The position numbers were made by a program, and so were the translations under genes. Source: Mucilaginibacter phyllosphaerae (GTDB lineage: Bacteria > Bacteroidota > Bacteroidia > Sphingobacteriales > Sphingobacteriaceae). Taken from it: a stretch of DNA of 64,000 nucleotides. Under the pieces are notes generated by a model, which saw only the letters and a list, made by a program, of their open reading frames with translations, was not told where the DNA came from and did no database searches. Positions 27,883 to 38,290 of the stretch are shown here, piece by piece. Position 1 is the stretch's first letter, and each line of letters begins with the position of its first letter. The stretch covers positions 124,001-188,000 of the forward strand of contig NZ_SNQG01000005.1 of NCBI RefSeq assembly GCF_004378255.1. Reading direction: 5' to 3'.

Positions 27883-29034
27883 TTAGCCATTATTGATTAC
27901 ACTTGCTTTTTTACTGAGGTAAATTTTAATTAAATTAATTACCTCGGGCGGACTAATCAAGGTCATGCAGATATTATCCGCACATATTAGTTTTCCACAG
28001 CCTGTACCGCAATCACATGGTACATTGCGTTTTATAAAGGTGATCTGGTTATCGTAAAAATTATAGGGCCGCCATACATCTTTATTTGCAGTACCGCTAA
28101 ACAGTACAAATACCTTTTTCTTCAACATAGCGGCTATGTGCGAAAAGCCGGAATCGAGGCCCAAAAAAACACTGCTCTTTTTAAGGATATATATGGATTG
28201 CAGTATGCTGTATCTACCAATACAAACGGTAACATTAGGGATACTGTTCAACAATTTTAATTGCCCGGCATCAGCGTCTTGCGCTGTACCTAAAACATAA
28301 ACAGGTATGGTTTCGGCCAGGCTTTTTATCGTTTTTGCAAAATTATGCATCCCCCACCTTCTGGACTGCTCGCCTGCGCCTAAATGCACAACCATAAAAT
28401 CTTCGGGGAACAAATGATCGTCAATAACCTCAAAGGGAACATCCTTCTCATGCCAGCAAACAGAAAAATTTATTTGGGGCAACTGTAAATAATCAAACAG
28501 CGGATCTACCAAACCGGTGATATGCCGGCCATGCGGATACGGTAACACCAAATTTAAAAGGGCATCGCCACCGGCAACGTTATAGCCAACAAACAGCTTA
28601 TGCCTGGTAAATAATTTAATAAAAAGGTTGTTACGCAAATCGCCCCGAACATCAAATATCAAATCTGTCTTTATTTTTTTTAGCTGACCGATAAATTGAA
28701 AATACGTGCCCTTTTTACCGCGTAAAAAATAAGGCGCATCTGCAATCTCAATTTTATCAATAAACTTTAATTTACTTGCTATAGAAAAATTTTGTGAGCT
28801 AACCACTAAGTTTATTTTATAGTTAGTTAATATCTTCAGCTTTTTTAGGGCGGGCATCAATAGTATTAAGTCGCCAATGTGTGCAAACTGCGTAATTGTG
28901 ATCGTTTTAACAGGTACCTGTGGTTGATAAGCAGGCTTAGGCATTAAAAAAAGCAATGCCCTGTCAATTAATTTAATTAAAGCAATTTTATTAGGCGAAA
29001 CGTTTGGGCTGAACCTGTATCTTATAGGTTTCAT
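27883..29034 (-). CDS. GT9-family heptosyltransferase-like glycosyltransferase
   Basis: At 383 residues it shows the GT9 layout. The N-terminal half has TQFAHIGDLILLMPALKKLK. The C-terminal half has VVHLGAGEQSRRWGMHNFAKT and FLGLDSGFSHIAAMLKKKVFVLFSGT, the donor-binding motif region. A Cys-rich tail (RNVPCDCGTGCGKLICADNIC) follows, as in some heptosyltransferases. It transfers heptose, or a related sugar, from an ADP-sugar to a core or repeat unit. The gmhA and heptose-kinase genes lie directly upstream on the same strand, which supports heptose as donor. The 170-bp spacer to gmhA holds two hairpins. Confidence 0.87.
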   Translation of the reverse strand: MKPIRYRFSPNVSPNKIALIKLIDRALLFLMPKPAYQPQVPVKTITITQFAHIGDLILLMPALKKLKILTNYKINLVVSSQNFSIASKLKFIDKIEIADAPYFLRGKKGTYFQFIGQLKKIKTDLIFDVRGDLRNNLFIKLFTRHKLFVGYNVAGGDALLNLVLPYPHGRHITGLVDPLFDYLQLPQINFSVCWHEKDVPFEVIDDHLFPEDFMVVHLGAGEQSRRWGMHNFAKTIKSLAETIPVYVLGTAQDADAGQLKLLNSIPNVTVCIGRYSILQSIYILKKSSVFLGLDSGFSHIAAMLKKKVFVLFSGTANKDVWRPYNFYDNQITFIKRNVPCDCGTGCGKLICADNICMTLISPPEVINLIKIYLSKKASVINNG

Positions 29035-29123
29035 TATTATTTATAAATAAATAATTGTTAAAGAAATGGCGTGCTGCTGCCAATAGTATTTGCAATACTT
29101 TGGTAGGGGCGGGATATCAAGGT

Positions 29124-29178
29124 ATCCTGACAGATGATCTTGCATCTGTTAGGATGGCCGGCTGAAGAGTGTGCCGGC
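29124..29178. repeat. paired intergenic hairpins
   Basis: ATCCTGACAGATG pairs with CATCTGTTAGGAT (29124-29155, one wobble). It is followed by GCCGGC (29157-29162) and GCCGGC (29173-29178). There is no T-run. It could be an mRNA-stabilising or REP-like element between gmhA and the GT9 gene. Confidence 0.35.
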
Positions 29179-29204
29179 TGCGGCATTGGTGTATTTTAGC
29201 GGCT

Positions 29205-29759
29205 TTAAAAAAGGCCGTCTACTGCTTTGCACAGTATATGGCCTATAAGTATGTGCATTTCTTGTATGCGCGCAGTTGTATCAGATGGCACAACAATATT
29301 AAGTTCGCATTTATCATTCATCATACCGCCATCGTTGCCGGATAAGCCTAAAGTGCGGCAACCTATTTTTTGTGCAGAATCAAAAGCGTTTAAGATGCCG
29401 GCGCTATTACCGCTTGTAGAGATCCCGATAAACAGATCACCCGGCACAGCAAACGCTTCTAACTGCCGGGAAAATACATGCCTGTAACCATAATCATTCG
29501 CTATTGCCGTTAAAGCAGAGGTATCTGTAGTTAAGGCCATCCCGGGAAGGGGCTTGCGCTCTTTTACAAAACGACCCGTTAATTCTGCTGCGATGTGCTG
29601 CGCATCTGCAGCGCTGCCCCCATTGCCGGCTAAAAAAATTTTGTTGCCATTGCTTATTGCGGTTGTAACCATATTACAGGCCGATGTGATATCGGCTGCT
29701 GTTTCTGTTATAACCTTTTTAATTAAATCATGATGGGATGTAAGTTCTGTTAATACCAT
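29205..29759 (-). CDS. gmhA: D-sedoheptulose 7-phosphate isomerase
   Basis: The 184-residue protein is full length for GmhA. It has a SIS fold with [20 protein letters not shown] followed by LTGRF, the sugar-phosphate-binding and catalytic Glu/His region, and [12 protein letters not shown]. It converts sedoheptulose 7-phosphate to D-glycero-D-manno-heptose 7-phosphate, the first step to ADP- or GDP-heptose. It starts 2 bp after the stop of the heptose kinase gene and is co-transcribed with it. No phosphatase (gmhB) or adenylyltransferase gene is visible nearby. Confidence 0.94.
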   Translation of the reverse strand: MVLTELTSHHDLIKKVITETAADITSACNMVTTAISNGNKIFLAGNGGSAADAQHIAAELTGRFVKERKPLPGMALTTDTSALTAIANDYGYRHVFSRQLEAFAVPGDLFIGISTSGNSAGILNAFDSAQKIGCRTLGLSGNDGGMMNDKCELNIVVPSDTTARIQEMHILIGHILCKAVDGLF

Positions 29760-29761
29760 TA

Positions 29762-30784
29762 TTATAGTTGTGTCGGTTTAAATTGTAAATTTAGCTGCCG
29801 CTTATCGTCTTCTTTGATATCGTTTATGATCTCTTGCACAGTGGTAGTAGCCGCCCCTATTTGCCTGATAACTATTGCGGCAGCGTGGTTGGCCAGTTCG
29901 CAGGCTTCGGGTAAAGTAAAGCCCAATGCCAAAAAATAGGTAATAGTTGCCAAAACAGTATCTCCTGCCCCGGTTACATCAAACACTTCGGTAGCCTTTA
30001 CAGGTAACGAGGTATGCCCGTTTTCGGTTAATATCACCATCCCTTCTTCTGATAATGTTACGATCAGATACCGGGCACCGGTTTGTTTAAAAATAACTTT
30101 AGCAGCTGCTTGCAGGCTTTCTATGGTATTGATGCTGCTTACATTGGCAGCAACTGCAAGCTCCTGCCGGTTGGGCTTAATAATGTAAGCACCCTTGTAT
30201 TTGCTGTAATCGTTCCCCTTTGGGTCTATAACTACCGGCTTGTTCAGCCTTTGGGCCTCCAGGATGAGGCGCTGTGTAAACCGGGGGGAAAACAACCCTT
30301 TATTATAGTCAGAGAAAACAATTATCTCTGCAGTTTGCATACAGGGTATCAGATGCGCCATTAATTCATCTTCAACACTTTCGCACAAAGGATGAACGTG
30401 TTCCTTATCAAACCGAACCAGTTGATGGCCACCTGCTAAAACCCTTGTTTTAACCGTGGTTAAACGCATAGGATCTTTTACTATGCAATCTGTTTTAACC
30501 TCTTCCAGGCTTAACATCTGCAGCAATTGTGCAGCAGCGGCATCATTCCCTACAACACCGCCAATGGTTACACCGGCACCCAGCGATACCAGGTTTTGAA
30601 CAACATTACCGGCGCCACCCAGGGTAGTAGATTCGTTTTGTACGTTTACTACCGGCACCGGCGCCTCGGGCGAAAGCCTTGTACAGTTACCAACAATGTA
30701 ATGATCTATCATCAGATCGCCTATAACAAGTATCGGGCACCCGGTAGCTGATGCTTTTAAATAATTAAGTTTTTCCAGAAGCAT
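29762..30784 (-). CDS. rfaE1: D-glycero-beta-D-manno-heptose 7-phosphate kinase (RfaE domain I, PfkB family)
   Basis: At 340 residues it is a kinase-only RfaE. Motifs are [21 protein letters not shown] and PVPVVNV at the N-terminus, [15 protein letters not shown] in the middle and [13 protein letters not shown], with the PfkB catalytic Asp, near the end. The nucleotidyltransferase domain found in two-domain HldE is absent, so the adenylyltransferase must be encoded elsewhere. It phosphorylates heptose 7-phosphate at C1 for core or exopolysaccharide heptose. It is followed directly by gmhA. Confidence 0.92.
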   Translation of the reverse strand: MLLEKLNYLKASATGCPILVIGDLMIDHYIVGNCTRLSPEAPVPVVNVQNESTTLGGAGNVVQNLVSLGAGVTIGGVVGNDAAAAQLLQMLSLEEVKTDCIVKDPMRLTTVKTRVLAGGHQLVRFDKEHVHPLCESVEDELMAHLIPCMQTAEIIVFSDYNKGLFSPRFTQRLILEAQRLNKPVVIDPKGNDYSKYKGAYIIKPNRQELAVAANVSSINTIESLQAAAKVIFKQTGARYLIVTLSEEGMVILTENGHTSLPVKATEVFDVTGAGDTVLATITYFLALGFTLPEACELANHAAAIVIRQIGAATTTVQEIINDIKEDDKRQLNLQFKPTQL

Positions 30785-30841
30785 AATGAGTTTTTTTAGA
30801 TGGATAATAGTGCTGATATAGCCTGATCAGAAATCTTAAGA

Positions 30842-32203
30842 TCAATAAGCATTTTCGTCTCCTTTTAAAACCTGGAACACGGTTTTAAAAACGATCTTCA
30901 GATCCAGCCACATCGACCAGTTCTCCAGATACCATATATCATGCTCTACCCTTTTTTGCATCAATACCGGGTCTTTAGTTTCGCCCCTAAAGCCGTTTAC
31001 CTGGGCCCAGCCCGTTATGCCCGACTTTAAAAAATGCCTAACCATATATTGATTGATGATCTGGCTGTACTCTTTTGTCATGTTTAGCACATGCGGCCGC
31101 GGGCCAACCGTGCTCATGTCGCCCAACAGTACATTAAAAAACTGCGGCAATTCATCCAGGCTGGTTTTGCGTAAAAAGGCCCCGATCCGGGTGATACGAT
31201 CATCGTCCCTGGTGGCTTGTTTAAAACCATCATGCATACGCATACTCCTGAACTTGTAACATATAAAGGCTTTGTTATTTTTACCGCTTCTGAGTTGCTT
31301 AAACAATACAGGCCCCGGGCTTTGCAGCTTAATTATTAACCCGATGATTGGATAAAGCCAGCTAAGTATAAACACAATAACCAGCGAACTGAATACAATA
31401 TCAAAAACACGTTTTTTAAACCTGTTCTCTATTTCCTCCAGCGGTTCATCACGATGGCTTAACACGGCAAAATCGCCCATGTAACTTACCTTTAAATGCG
31501 AAGCTAAAGAACTGTCGGGCACCATTTTTACACGCATGCAATGCTTTTCGGCTTCTTTTTGCAGCAGTTCAAATTCTGTAAACCTTTCGGTAGAAAGTGA
31601 TACATAAATATCTTTGATACCGCTATGCGCAGCTGATTCTATCTGGCTTACAATAGATGGCAGGATACTCCCCTGGCCATCCAGATAAGATGCGTTTTCC
31701 TGATGTAAAAAGCCTTCGAATGCAAAATGATTATTGGTTTCTTTAAAGTAGCCGGCCAGGCGCAAAGCCATATCGTTAGAACCAATAATGGCTACGGGCT
31801 TGGTTATTTTAAAATACTTTTTTAAAAGGTTTTCGCTAATGGTGTATAAAAGCCTGTTAAGTAATAAGCCTATCAGCATAATTACATAAAACAGCACCAA
31901 AAAACCGGTAGACGGCGTGCTTTTAGTGATAGCTACGTAAGGGAAAAATAAAAATGTAAACAGTATAAAGCTTTTAACCGTTAGCTGGTAAACATTTTTT
32001 AAACTGTGTATAAACTTACGGCTATATAAACCAAAATATACGGCAGCAAGCAGCCATAAATAATTAGCTACAATTAACTGGCTTACAGATGCGCTGGTAT
32101 TAAGATTATGATAATTATTAGCAATTATGTTAGAAATATTGATGGTAATAATATCAGTAACCGACATTATAAAATACACCATATATAGGTAGCGTGTTTT
32201 CAT
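30842..32203 (-). CDS. undecaprenyl-phosphate sugar phosphotransferase (long, WcaJ-type)
   Basis: The 453-residue protein has four to five N-terminal membrane segments and a nucleotide-fold-like middle domain ([20 protein letters not shown]). The C-terminal catalytic domain has [37 protein letters not shown] and [11 protein letters not shown]. It transfers a hexose-1-phosphate to undecaprenyl phosphate, starting the repeat unit of the main exopolysaccharide. It follows ugd on the same strand by about 43 bp. It is a paralog of the gene at 58069, so two long initiating enzymes are present in this window. Confidence 0.92.
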   Translation of the reverse strand: MKTRYLYMVYFIMSVTDIITINISNIIANNYHNLNTSASVSQLIVANYLWLLAAVYFGLYSRKFIHSLKNVYQLTVKSFILFTFLFFPYVAITKSTPSTGFLVLFYVIMLIGLLLNRLLYTISENLLKKYFKITKPVAIIGSNDMALRLAGYFKETNNHFAFEGFLHQENASYLDGQGSILPSIVSQIESAAHSGIKDIYVSLSTERFTEFELLQKEAEKHCMRVKMVPDSSLASHLKVSYMGDFAVLSHRDEPLEEIENRFKKRVFDIVFSSLVIVFILSWLYPIIGLIIKLQSPGPVLFKQLRSGKNNKAFICYKFRSMRMHDGFKQATRDDDRITRIGAFLRKTSLDELPQFFNVLLGDMSTVGPRPHVLNMTKEYSQIINQYMVRHFLKSGITGWAQVNGFRGETKDPVLMQKRVEHDIWYLENWSMWLDLKIVFKTVFQVLKGDENAY

Positions 32204-32246
32204 GATTATGGGGTATTAACTGAATGAATAGATATTAAATACTGCT

Positions 32247-33584
32247 TTACAAAGGCGCAACCGCTGCATATTTGGGGCCTGCTGCCATTCTGCCTATGCT
32301 GTTGTAATAAAAGCCAAAACCGGCCATTTTATGCGGGCTATATAAATTGCGCCCGTCAAAAATTACGGGGCCGGCCAGCAGTTTTTTAATGCGATTAAAA
32401 TCCGGCGTTCTAAAAACGCTCCATTCTGTAAGTATCAATAAGGCATCAGCGCCAATCAAAGCATCGTACTGGTCGTCGGCATATTTAATTTTTTCGCCAA
32501 TCAGGGCTTTAACGTTATTCATTGCTTCGGGGTCGTAAGCAACAACCTTAGCGCCTGCTTTAAGCAAGTGGCCAATAACCGTTAAAGATGGCGCCTCGCG
32601 GATGTCATCGGTTTCGGGTTTAAAAGACAGTCCCCATAAAGCAAATGTTTTGCCTTTCAAATCGTTATTAAAAAATGCGTTCAGTTTATTTATCAATACA
32701 TTTTTTTGCAGGCTGTTTACCTGTATTACCGAATGGAGGATCTTAAAATCGTAATCATTGGTTTCTGCCGATTTTGCCAGGGCTTGTACATCCTTAGGGA
32801 AACAGCTGCCACCATAGCCTATGCCAGGGAATAAAAACCGCTTGCCTATCCGTTCGTCGGCACCAACTCCAAGCCTTACCATATCTACATCCGCACCAAG
32901 TTTTTCACATAAATTTGCAATCTCGTTCATAAATGAGATCTTGGTTGCAAGGAAAGAATTTGCCGCATACTTGGTTAACTCCGCCGATCTTTCGTCCATA
33001 AAAATAATAGGGTTGCCCTGGCGCACATAAGGGGCATAAAGTTCCGTCAGTATCTCTTTGGCCCTTTCATCCTGTGTGCCTATAACTATCCTGTCGGGCT
33101 TCATAAAATCTTCAACGGCTACCCCTTCGCGCAAAAATTCGGGGTTTGATACTACCGCTACCGCAACATCTGTATTTTGCCTGAATATGGCTTTTACCTT
33201 ATCTGCCGTACCCACCGGCACTGTTGATTTGGTTATAATTACCTTGTATGATGATATGAGTAATGCGATATCTTTAGATGCGCCCAATACATAACTTAAA
33301 TCGGCATCCCCATCTGCACCGGGCGGCGTTGGCAGCGCTAAAAATATAATGGTGGCGTCTGCAATTGCCCCGGCCAGGTTTGCAGTAAAAAAAAGGCGTT
33401 CTTCAATAATATTACGATGAAACAGCGTTTCTATCCCAGGCTCGTAAATTGGCAGCTGGCCCTGTTGCATCATCTGCACTTTTTGCTTGTTAATATCAAC
33501 GCATGTTACGATGTTGCCCGTTTCTGCTAAACATGTACCGGTTACCAGGCCAACATAACCTGTTCCTATCACAGCTATTTTCAT
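32247..33584 (-). CDS. ugd: UDP-glucose 6-dehydrogenase
   Basis: The start at 33584 (MKIAVIGTGYVGLVTGTCLA) is chosen over 33659, since the latter adds 25 residues before the Rossmann motif and overlaps the upstream GT2 stop. The 445-residue chain has GTGYVG, SPGP-free NPEFLREGVAVEDF, GVGADERIGKRFLFPG and GYGGSCFPKDVQAL with the catalytic Cys, and a C-terminal Rossmann domain (FALWGLSFKPETDDIREAPS). It makes UDP-glucuronic acid, so the polymer is probably acidic. It sits between an initiating transferase and two GT2 genes. Confidence 0.95.
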   Translation of the reverse strand: MKIAVIGTGYVGLVTGTCLAETGNIVTCVDINKQKVQMMQQGQLPIYEPGIETLFHRNIIEERLFFTANLAGAIADATIIFLALPTPPGADGDADLSYVLGASKDIALLISSYKVIITKSTVPVGTADKVKAIFRQNTDVAVAVVSNPEFLREGVAVEDFMKPDRIVIGTQDERAKEILTELYAPYVRQGNPIIFMDERSAELTKYAANSFLATKISFMNEIANLCEKLGADVDMVRLGVGADERIGKRFLFPGIGYGGSCFPKDVQALAKSAETNDYDFKILHSVIQVNSLQKNVLINKLNAFFNNDLKGKTFALWGLSFKPETDDIREAPSLTVIGHLLKAGAKVVAYDPEAMNNVKALIGEKIKYADDQYDALIGADALLILTEWSVFRTPDFNRIKKLLAGPVIFDGRNLYSPHKMAGFGFYYNSIGRMAAGPKYAAVAPL

Positions 33585-33633
33585 AAAATTTAATATTTGT
33601 GTGTATGTAATTAATATTTGCGGGTAGAACAGA

Positions 33634-34527
33634 TCATTCGCGCTGGGAGGTTTTACCAAGGCTCACCTTAAATTTTTCGCATGCGGTTATGATGGATAGA
33701 TAGTACCTGATGTAAAAAACAAGCAGCTTTTGCGAAAGCTGAAGGCCTTTACCTTTGTTAATGATAAGCGGAATACTTTTAACAGGCGGGCGAAGGTCAT
33801 AAACCAACCTGAAGAATGAGCGGAATGAGCGAAAGTTTGGCAGATCATCAAAGCCGGCCTGCCCGCCGCCTACCCTTTTAGCTTTTTTAATTAACTCGTT
33901 TAAGTGGAACCTTGCCGGGTGATTTACTACAACGTCTTCGGCATATTTAATTTTGTGGCCGGCATCTCTTGCCCTAACAGACCATTCGTAGTCACCGCCC
34001 GAAAGCAGGTTCTCTTTAAACAGCCCAACTTCATCAAATACATGCCTGTAAGTAAACATGTTTGCCGTAACGCCAGATCCATCCTGCTCCACATAAATAT
34101 CCTGGTTAAAAGCATATATCTTTTCATACAGCTCCGCCTTGGTTAGCTTTTCAGATTTATAGTACAACCTTATCCTGCCGGCAATGCGGCTATAGGCCTG
34201 GTTATCTTTAAATGCTTTAACTGCGTTGGCTACCCAATCTATATCCGGGATACAGTCCGAATCGGTAAAACCAATAATATTCCCTGCAGATTTTGTAATA
34301 CCCAAATTACGGGCTGCGTAAGAGCCGGGCTTCTCTTCGGTAAACACCCTGCAATTTTGCGGGATAAAATAGTCATCCGGTACTTTATCCCCCACATAAT
34401 TGTTAATCAGGATAATTTCAAAACCGTTTTGCGGATAACTTTGGCGCGACAAAGAATTTAAACAAAATGACAGCCTGCCCCAATCTTTAAAGGTTGGGAT
34501 TATAATAGATACAAAAGTTTTATTCAT
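33634..34527 (-). CDS. GT2-family glycosyltransferase
   Basis: At 297 residues it begins MNKTFVSIIIPTFKDWGRL and has NLGITKSAGNIIGFTDSDC, the DxD-like metal-binding motif of GT-A enzymes, followed by GGDYEWSVRARDAGHKI. It is an inverting, cytoplasmic-face transferase adding a sugar to the lipid-linked repeat. It lies between another GT2 (53 bp upstream on this strand) and ugd. Donor and linkage are unknown. Confidence 0.9.
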   Translation of the reverse strand: MNKTFVSIIIPTFKDWGRLSFCLNSLSRQSYPQNGFEIILINNYVGDKVPDDYFIPQNCRVFTEEKPGSYAARNLGITKSAGNIIGFTDSDCIPDIDWVANAVKAFKDNQAYSRIAGRIRLYYKSEKLTKAELYEKIYAFNQDIYVEQDGSGVTANMFTYRHVFDEVGLFKENLLSGGDYEWSVRARDAGHKIKYAEDVVVNHPARFHLNELIKKAKRVGGGQAGFDDLPNFRSFRSFFRLVYDLRPPVKSIPLIINKGKGLQLSQKLLVFYIRYYLSIITACEKFKVSLGKTSQRE

Positions 34528-34579
34528 ATATATAACAGCTTTAAACTTATAGCCGGATATGATGGAAGAGAGAACAGGG

Positions 34580-35491
34580 TTAAGCTTGTATGCTATCCAC
34601 TATTCTTAACAGCTTTTTCAGATACATTTTGCCTTTAAGCTTCAGCACTGTTTCCAGCTTAACGTTAAGATGATATTTTTTTAAAAGGCTATAAGCGTAA
34701 TCACTTACCTGGTCGGCATTATTTACCAATTCGCTGTAGATATAAGTATCAATACTAAGCAAAAGACCGGGGGTTAGCAGCCCGCGCAACATTAATTCAT
34801 TCTTTATCGCTAATCTTAACTCTATCCTGTTGTTCAGGATCTCTTCCAACCGCTCTTTATTACTTGTTTTAGAAACAGAGTTGCCAGAGAAATGAACGAT
34901 CGTATTAAACTGCTCATCAGCTATAACCTTTGCCCCATTCTTGATCATCCGGAAAAGCAGATCGTACTCTTGCGACGAACTAAATCGCTCATTCCATCCG
35001 TTAACTTGCAAAAGGGCCTCCCTTCGCCATAGGTTAGAACTGGTGATGCCCAAATTAGAGGTTATCAAACCCTTCCAGATATCATCATCTACCGGCCTGT
35101 AAACATCATATGTTTTTTGAGGAGTAGCATATTTTAATAAACAGGCACCTGCAATAATATCTGCTTCATAATTATCCCCCAGTTGCACCTGCCTTAATAT
35201 TTTACTCTCTGCCAGTTCGTCATCCGCATCCAAAAATTGCACCCATTCGCCTTTAGCCTGTTGCAAACCACAATTCCGCGCAGCTGGTGCCCCCCGTTTA
35301 TACTCACTATACACAGATACACAATGGGGATATTTTTTTTGATAATAATTCAATATCCGCAGTGTATTATCTGTTGAATTGTTATTAACTAATATTATTT
35401 CAATATCAGTATAGCTTTGGGCCATTACGCTGCAAATGGCACGATCAATAAAGTTTGCACAATTATGGCATGGAATAACAACTGATACCAT
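34580..35491 (-). CDS. GT2-family glycosyltransferase
   Basis: The 303-residue protein begins MVSVVIPCHNCANFIDRAI with NNNSTDNTLRIL and GAPAARNCGLQQAKGEWVQFLDADDEL, the classic GT2 N-terminal domain with DAD metal ligand. The C-terminal third is helical. It starts 21 bp after the flippase stop, within the main operon. It probably adds one sugar of the exopolysaccharide repeat. Confidence 0.92.
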   Translation of the reverse strand: MVSVVIPCHNCANFIDRAICSVMAQSYTDIEIILVNNNSTDNTLRILNYYQKKYPHCVSVYSEYKRGAPAARNCGLQQAKGEWVQFLDADDELAESKILRQVQLGDNYEADIIAGACLLKYATPQKTYDVYRPVDDDIWKGLITSNLGITSSNLWRREALLQVNGWNERFSSSQEYDLLFRMIKNGAKVIADEQFNTIVHFSGNSVSKTSNKERLEEILNNRIELRLAIKNELMLRGLLTPGLLLSIDTYIYSELVNNADQVSDYAYSLLKKYHLNVKLETVLKLKGKMYLKKLLRIVDSIQA

Positions 35492-35512
35492 TATTAACTA
35501 TTAAAAGCGATG

Positions 35513-36973
35513 TTATTTTTTAAAATCCGAAAGCAGGGCTTTAAGTTCTGTGCCCATCATCAGCCAGATAATTCCGCAATAGGTGATACTTAATATTACC
35601 CCGGCAATTATAAAATTCAATCCCAAAAAGCGCGAAAGAATAAGTATCGAGGCAGAAAAGAACGATGCAACCAACGGGGCTTTAATAGCTGCAATAAATT
35701 CGGCAATAGAAATTTTTACGGGGATAAGAAAGTTAAAAGTGTACTGTGCAATAACAACTACAATAAATTTATTAAGCATTATTGCAACAGCAGCGCCCAT
35801 CAGGCCATAGTAATAAATACCTAAAGCCAGGGTTGGTAAAAATATAGCTGCTTTTAACAATTGCTGCTTCATCTCCAGCCCGGGGCGGCCTATCCCCCTT
35901 AGCAAAGCCGTATTACCACTAACCAGTATATGCAACATTACTGATAGAGCTAATATTTGCAGCGGCCCAACCGTTTGCTGCCATTTTAACCCAAATACAT
36001 GCGTAATAAACGGCCCGCCTTCCATCACAAAAAATAGCATTATCGGAAAAATAAACAGGCAATTAAACAGTACCACTTTTAAATAATATCTTTTTAACGA
36101 TTCAAAATCGGTTTGCCTGTTACCATAAAGCGGATACATTACACTATTAATAACAGACATCAACCTGCTTCTAAAAGTATCTGTAAGCACAAACGCCAAC
36201 GTGTAAACCCCTAATGCGGATGCGCCCAAAAGTTTCCCGATCAATAAATAATCAAGATTATTGTATAAATAATTCATGATGTTTGAACCGGTAGCATAAG
36301 CACCAAAACCAAACACTTCTTTAAATGCCTGCTTTTCAAATACGAAAGCCGGTTTCCACCCGGTAGCATTAAAAAATAATGGCATAGCAAAAAAAACCGT
36401 CGCTACCGAATTAAATACCAAAGCCCAAACCCCGGCGCCATACCAGGCCATTGCAAATGCAATAATACCCGCGGCAATATTTGAAGCATTATCAATAAAA
36501 GCCAATTTCTTAAAACTCATTTGTTTAGATAACTGCGCTTTATGCACCAGGTTAACCGGGCTCATTAAAATACCTATGCTTAAAACCGGTATAATTGCCT
36601 TTAATAACGGCTCGTTATAAAAATGCGCCGCTAAAGGCGCAACAGCAAGGCTCATTATTGCAAACAGTAATACCGACCATATAACGCCCGTCCAAAAAGC
36701 GGTATGATAATGCTCGTTGCGTAACTGGTCTTTTTTACGTTGCACAAGCGCGGCGCCAATACCTAAATCATTTAACACTTGTACAAAACCGGTAAAAACT
36801 GCCGCCATACCTACTAAGCCAAACTGGTTTGGATACAATAGTTTAGCTAAGATCAACTTTAAAATAAAAGCGAATGATTGGTTTACGATGAGTTGTAAAA
36901 ACGTCCAGAAAACGCCGGATATCACCAATTTTTTGTCGTTTTCTACCACTTTATTTTTAATAATATGATCCAT
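35513..36973 (-). CDS. Wzx-type polysaccharide flippase (MOP superfamily)
   Basis: At 486 residues it contains about 12-14 predicted membrane segments. Examples are LVGMAAVFTGFVQVLNDLG, PNLV-like MSPVNLVHKAQLSKQMSFKK and a C-terminal IIAGVILSITYCGIIWLMMG. The opening (NQFGLVGMAAVFTGF, GIGAALVQRK) matches the WzxC/lipopolysaccharide-biosynthesis branch. It moves the lipid-linked repeat unit across the inner membrane for polymerisation. It is the first gene of the minus-strand segment, and its upstream region separates it from a plus-strand glycosidase-like gene. Confidence 0.93.
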   Translation of the reverse strand: MDHIIKNKVVENDKKLVISGVFWTFLQLIVNQSFAFILKLILAKLLYPNQFGLVGMAAVFTGFVQVLNDLGIGAALVQRKKDQLRNEHYHTAFWTGVIWSVLLFAIMSLAVAPLAAHFYNEPLLKAIIPVLSIGILMSPVNLVHKAQLSKQMSFKKLAFIDNASNIAAGIIAFAMAWYGAGVWALVFNSVATVFFAMPLFFNATGWKPAFVFEKQAFKEVFGFGAYATGSNIMNYLYNNLDYLLIGKLLGASALGVYTLAFVLTDTFRSRLMSVINSVMYPLYGNRQTDFESLKRYYLKVVLFNCLFIFPIMLFFVMEGGPFITHVFGLKWQQTVGPLQILALSVMLHILVSGNTALLRGIGRPGLEMKQQLLKAAIFLPTLALGIYYYGLMGAAVAIMLNKFIVVVIAQYTFNFLIPVKISIAEFIAAIKAPLVASFFSASILILSRFLGLNFIIAGVILSITYCGIIWLMMGTELKALLSDFKK

Positions 36974-37219
36974 TCACTATTATTTTTGGTGCTTTGTGAT
37001 TAAAAATTGAAAAAAGTTTTAAAAATTTTCATTTTTTTTTGAAAACACTAAGGCTTTTTTAAATTATTGATTTTGTATGATTTATAATCTGTTTGTAAAA
37101 AATTTAGATACGCTACAACTTCTCTGTTTATTTCAATTGGTTTAATTAGAACGACACAGTGTATAACTTTTGAATAATTGCCCCGTTAAAGGGGTAACTA
37201 TTGATTAATTAAAACGCTT

Positions 37220-38290
37220 ATGTTAGAAAGTTACTTAAAAAAACAAGTGATGCTGGTTTGCATTGCGGGTTTTGTATTATCGTCGTGCAAAAAAGATGTT
37301 GCCGTTAGCCCTCTTCCCCTATCCGCCTCAACAGAAACGCTTATGGCAGCAAGTACTGCCAGTACGTCGCTTTTAGCAGGCTCAAATTTGCAACTGGGTA
37401 TCAACGGGCACCCACTTGGGGATGCCCCTTACCTTGCCACAACACCGGCAAAGCAAATCAATTTGTTAAACAACATGAACATGTCCTGGTACAGGATCGA
37501 CTTGTTGACACAATCAAACGGTACGGTTACCGTGCCGCATTTACTTAGCCCCTTACTTGAAGCTGCCGAAGCAGGCAAAGTAAAATTGCTGCCTATGCTT
37601 AATCCACGCACAATGGACCTGTCTGACAGCCAAGCCGAATCTTATGCCAAAGGCAAAACACTTGGTGCAAACTTTGCGGCAAAGTATGCTGATAAATTCA
37701 GCTACTATGACCTGGGCAATGATTTAGACCTTAAAGTATTATTGCCCAACAAAACAGGCCAAAGCCAGGAACATTACGACCGTAAAAAGTTTAATACCAT
37801 GGCTGCCTATTTAAAAGGCATGGATGAAGGTATTAAATCTAAAGACCCGGATGCAAAAACCATGGTTTCTGCCGGTTGGTTGCACTATGGCTTCATCAGG
37901 ATGTGCGCCTGGTATGGGGTTAAATTTGATGTTGTAGCCTACCACTGGTACTCTGATATGGAAGCTGCCGCACCAAAATCGCCCAATAATATCCCTGATA
38001 TTACCAAAAAGCTGTCCAGCTTGTTCCCCAATAAACCTATCTGGTTCACGGAGTTTAATTACAGATATAAATCATCAAGCACCACAAACGAGGCCGACCA
38101 AAAAACATTCGTATCAAACTTTATTGCCAAGTGCAAAAATAACCCGCAGGTTAAAGTTGCCATGATTTATGAGTTGTTTGATGAGCCTTATAAAAGAGCC
38201 GACGAAAGCAACTACGGTATAGCCAAGTGGATAACCAACTACACCCTTTGGAAAAATAAATTAGTAGCCAACTACCTTTCGGGCAAGTAA
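37220..38290 (+). CDS. glycosidase-like (clan GH-A type) lipoprotein, paralog 2
   Basis: The 356-residue protein has a lipobox at Cys23 (FVLSSC) followed by KKDVAVSPL. It then has INGHPLGDAPY, YYDLGNDLD with Asn167-Asp168, AYHWYSDM and PIWFTEFNY with Glu278. It is very similar to the gene at 16407, although codons have drifted, so the duplication is not recent. Like that copy it has Asp where the acid/base Glu is expected. It is the only plus-strand gene among the minus-strand exopolysaccharide genes. Its 3' end overlaps the convergent GT4 gene by 19 bp. A role in trimming or binding the exported polymer is likely but unproven. Confidence 0.72.
   Translation: MLESYLKKQVMLVCIAGFVLSSCKKDVAVSPLPLSASTETLMAASTASTSLLAGSNLQLGINGHPLGDAPYLATTPAKQINLLNNMNMSWYRIDLLTQSNGTVTVPHLLSPLLEAAEAGKVKLLPMLNPRTMDLSDSQAESYAKGKTLGANFAAKYADKFSYYDLGNDLDLKVLLPNKTGQSQEHYDRKKFNTMAAYLKGMDEGIKSKDPDAKTMVSAGWLHYGFIRMCAWYGVKFDVVAYHWYSDMEAAAPKSPNNIPDITKKLSSLFPNKPIWFTEFNYRYKSSSTTNEADQKTFVSNFIAKCKNNPQVKVAMIYELFDEPYKRADESNYGIAKWITNYTLWKNKLVANYLSGK

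Noticed and set aside
16407..38290. The two similar glycosidase-like genes as copies of a mobile element or recent tandem duplication
   Set aside because: They differ at many third codon positions, have no shared flanking repeats and no transposase nearby, so the duplication is old.
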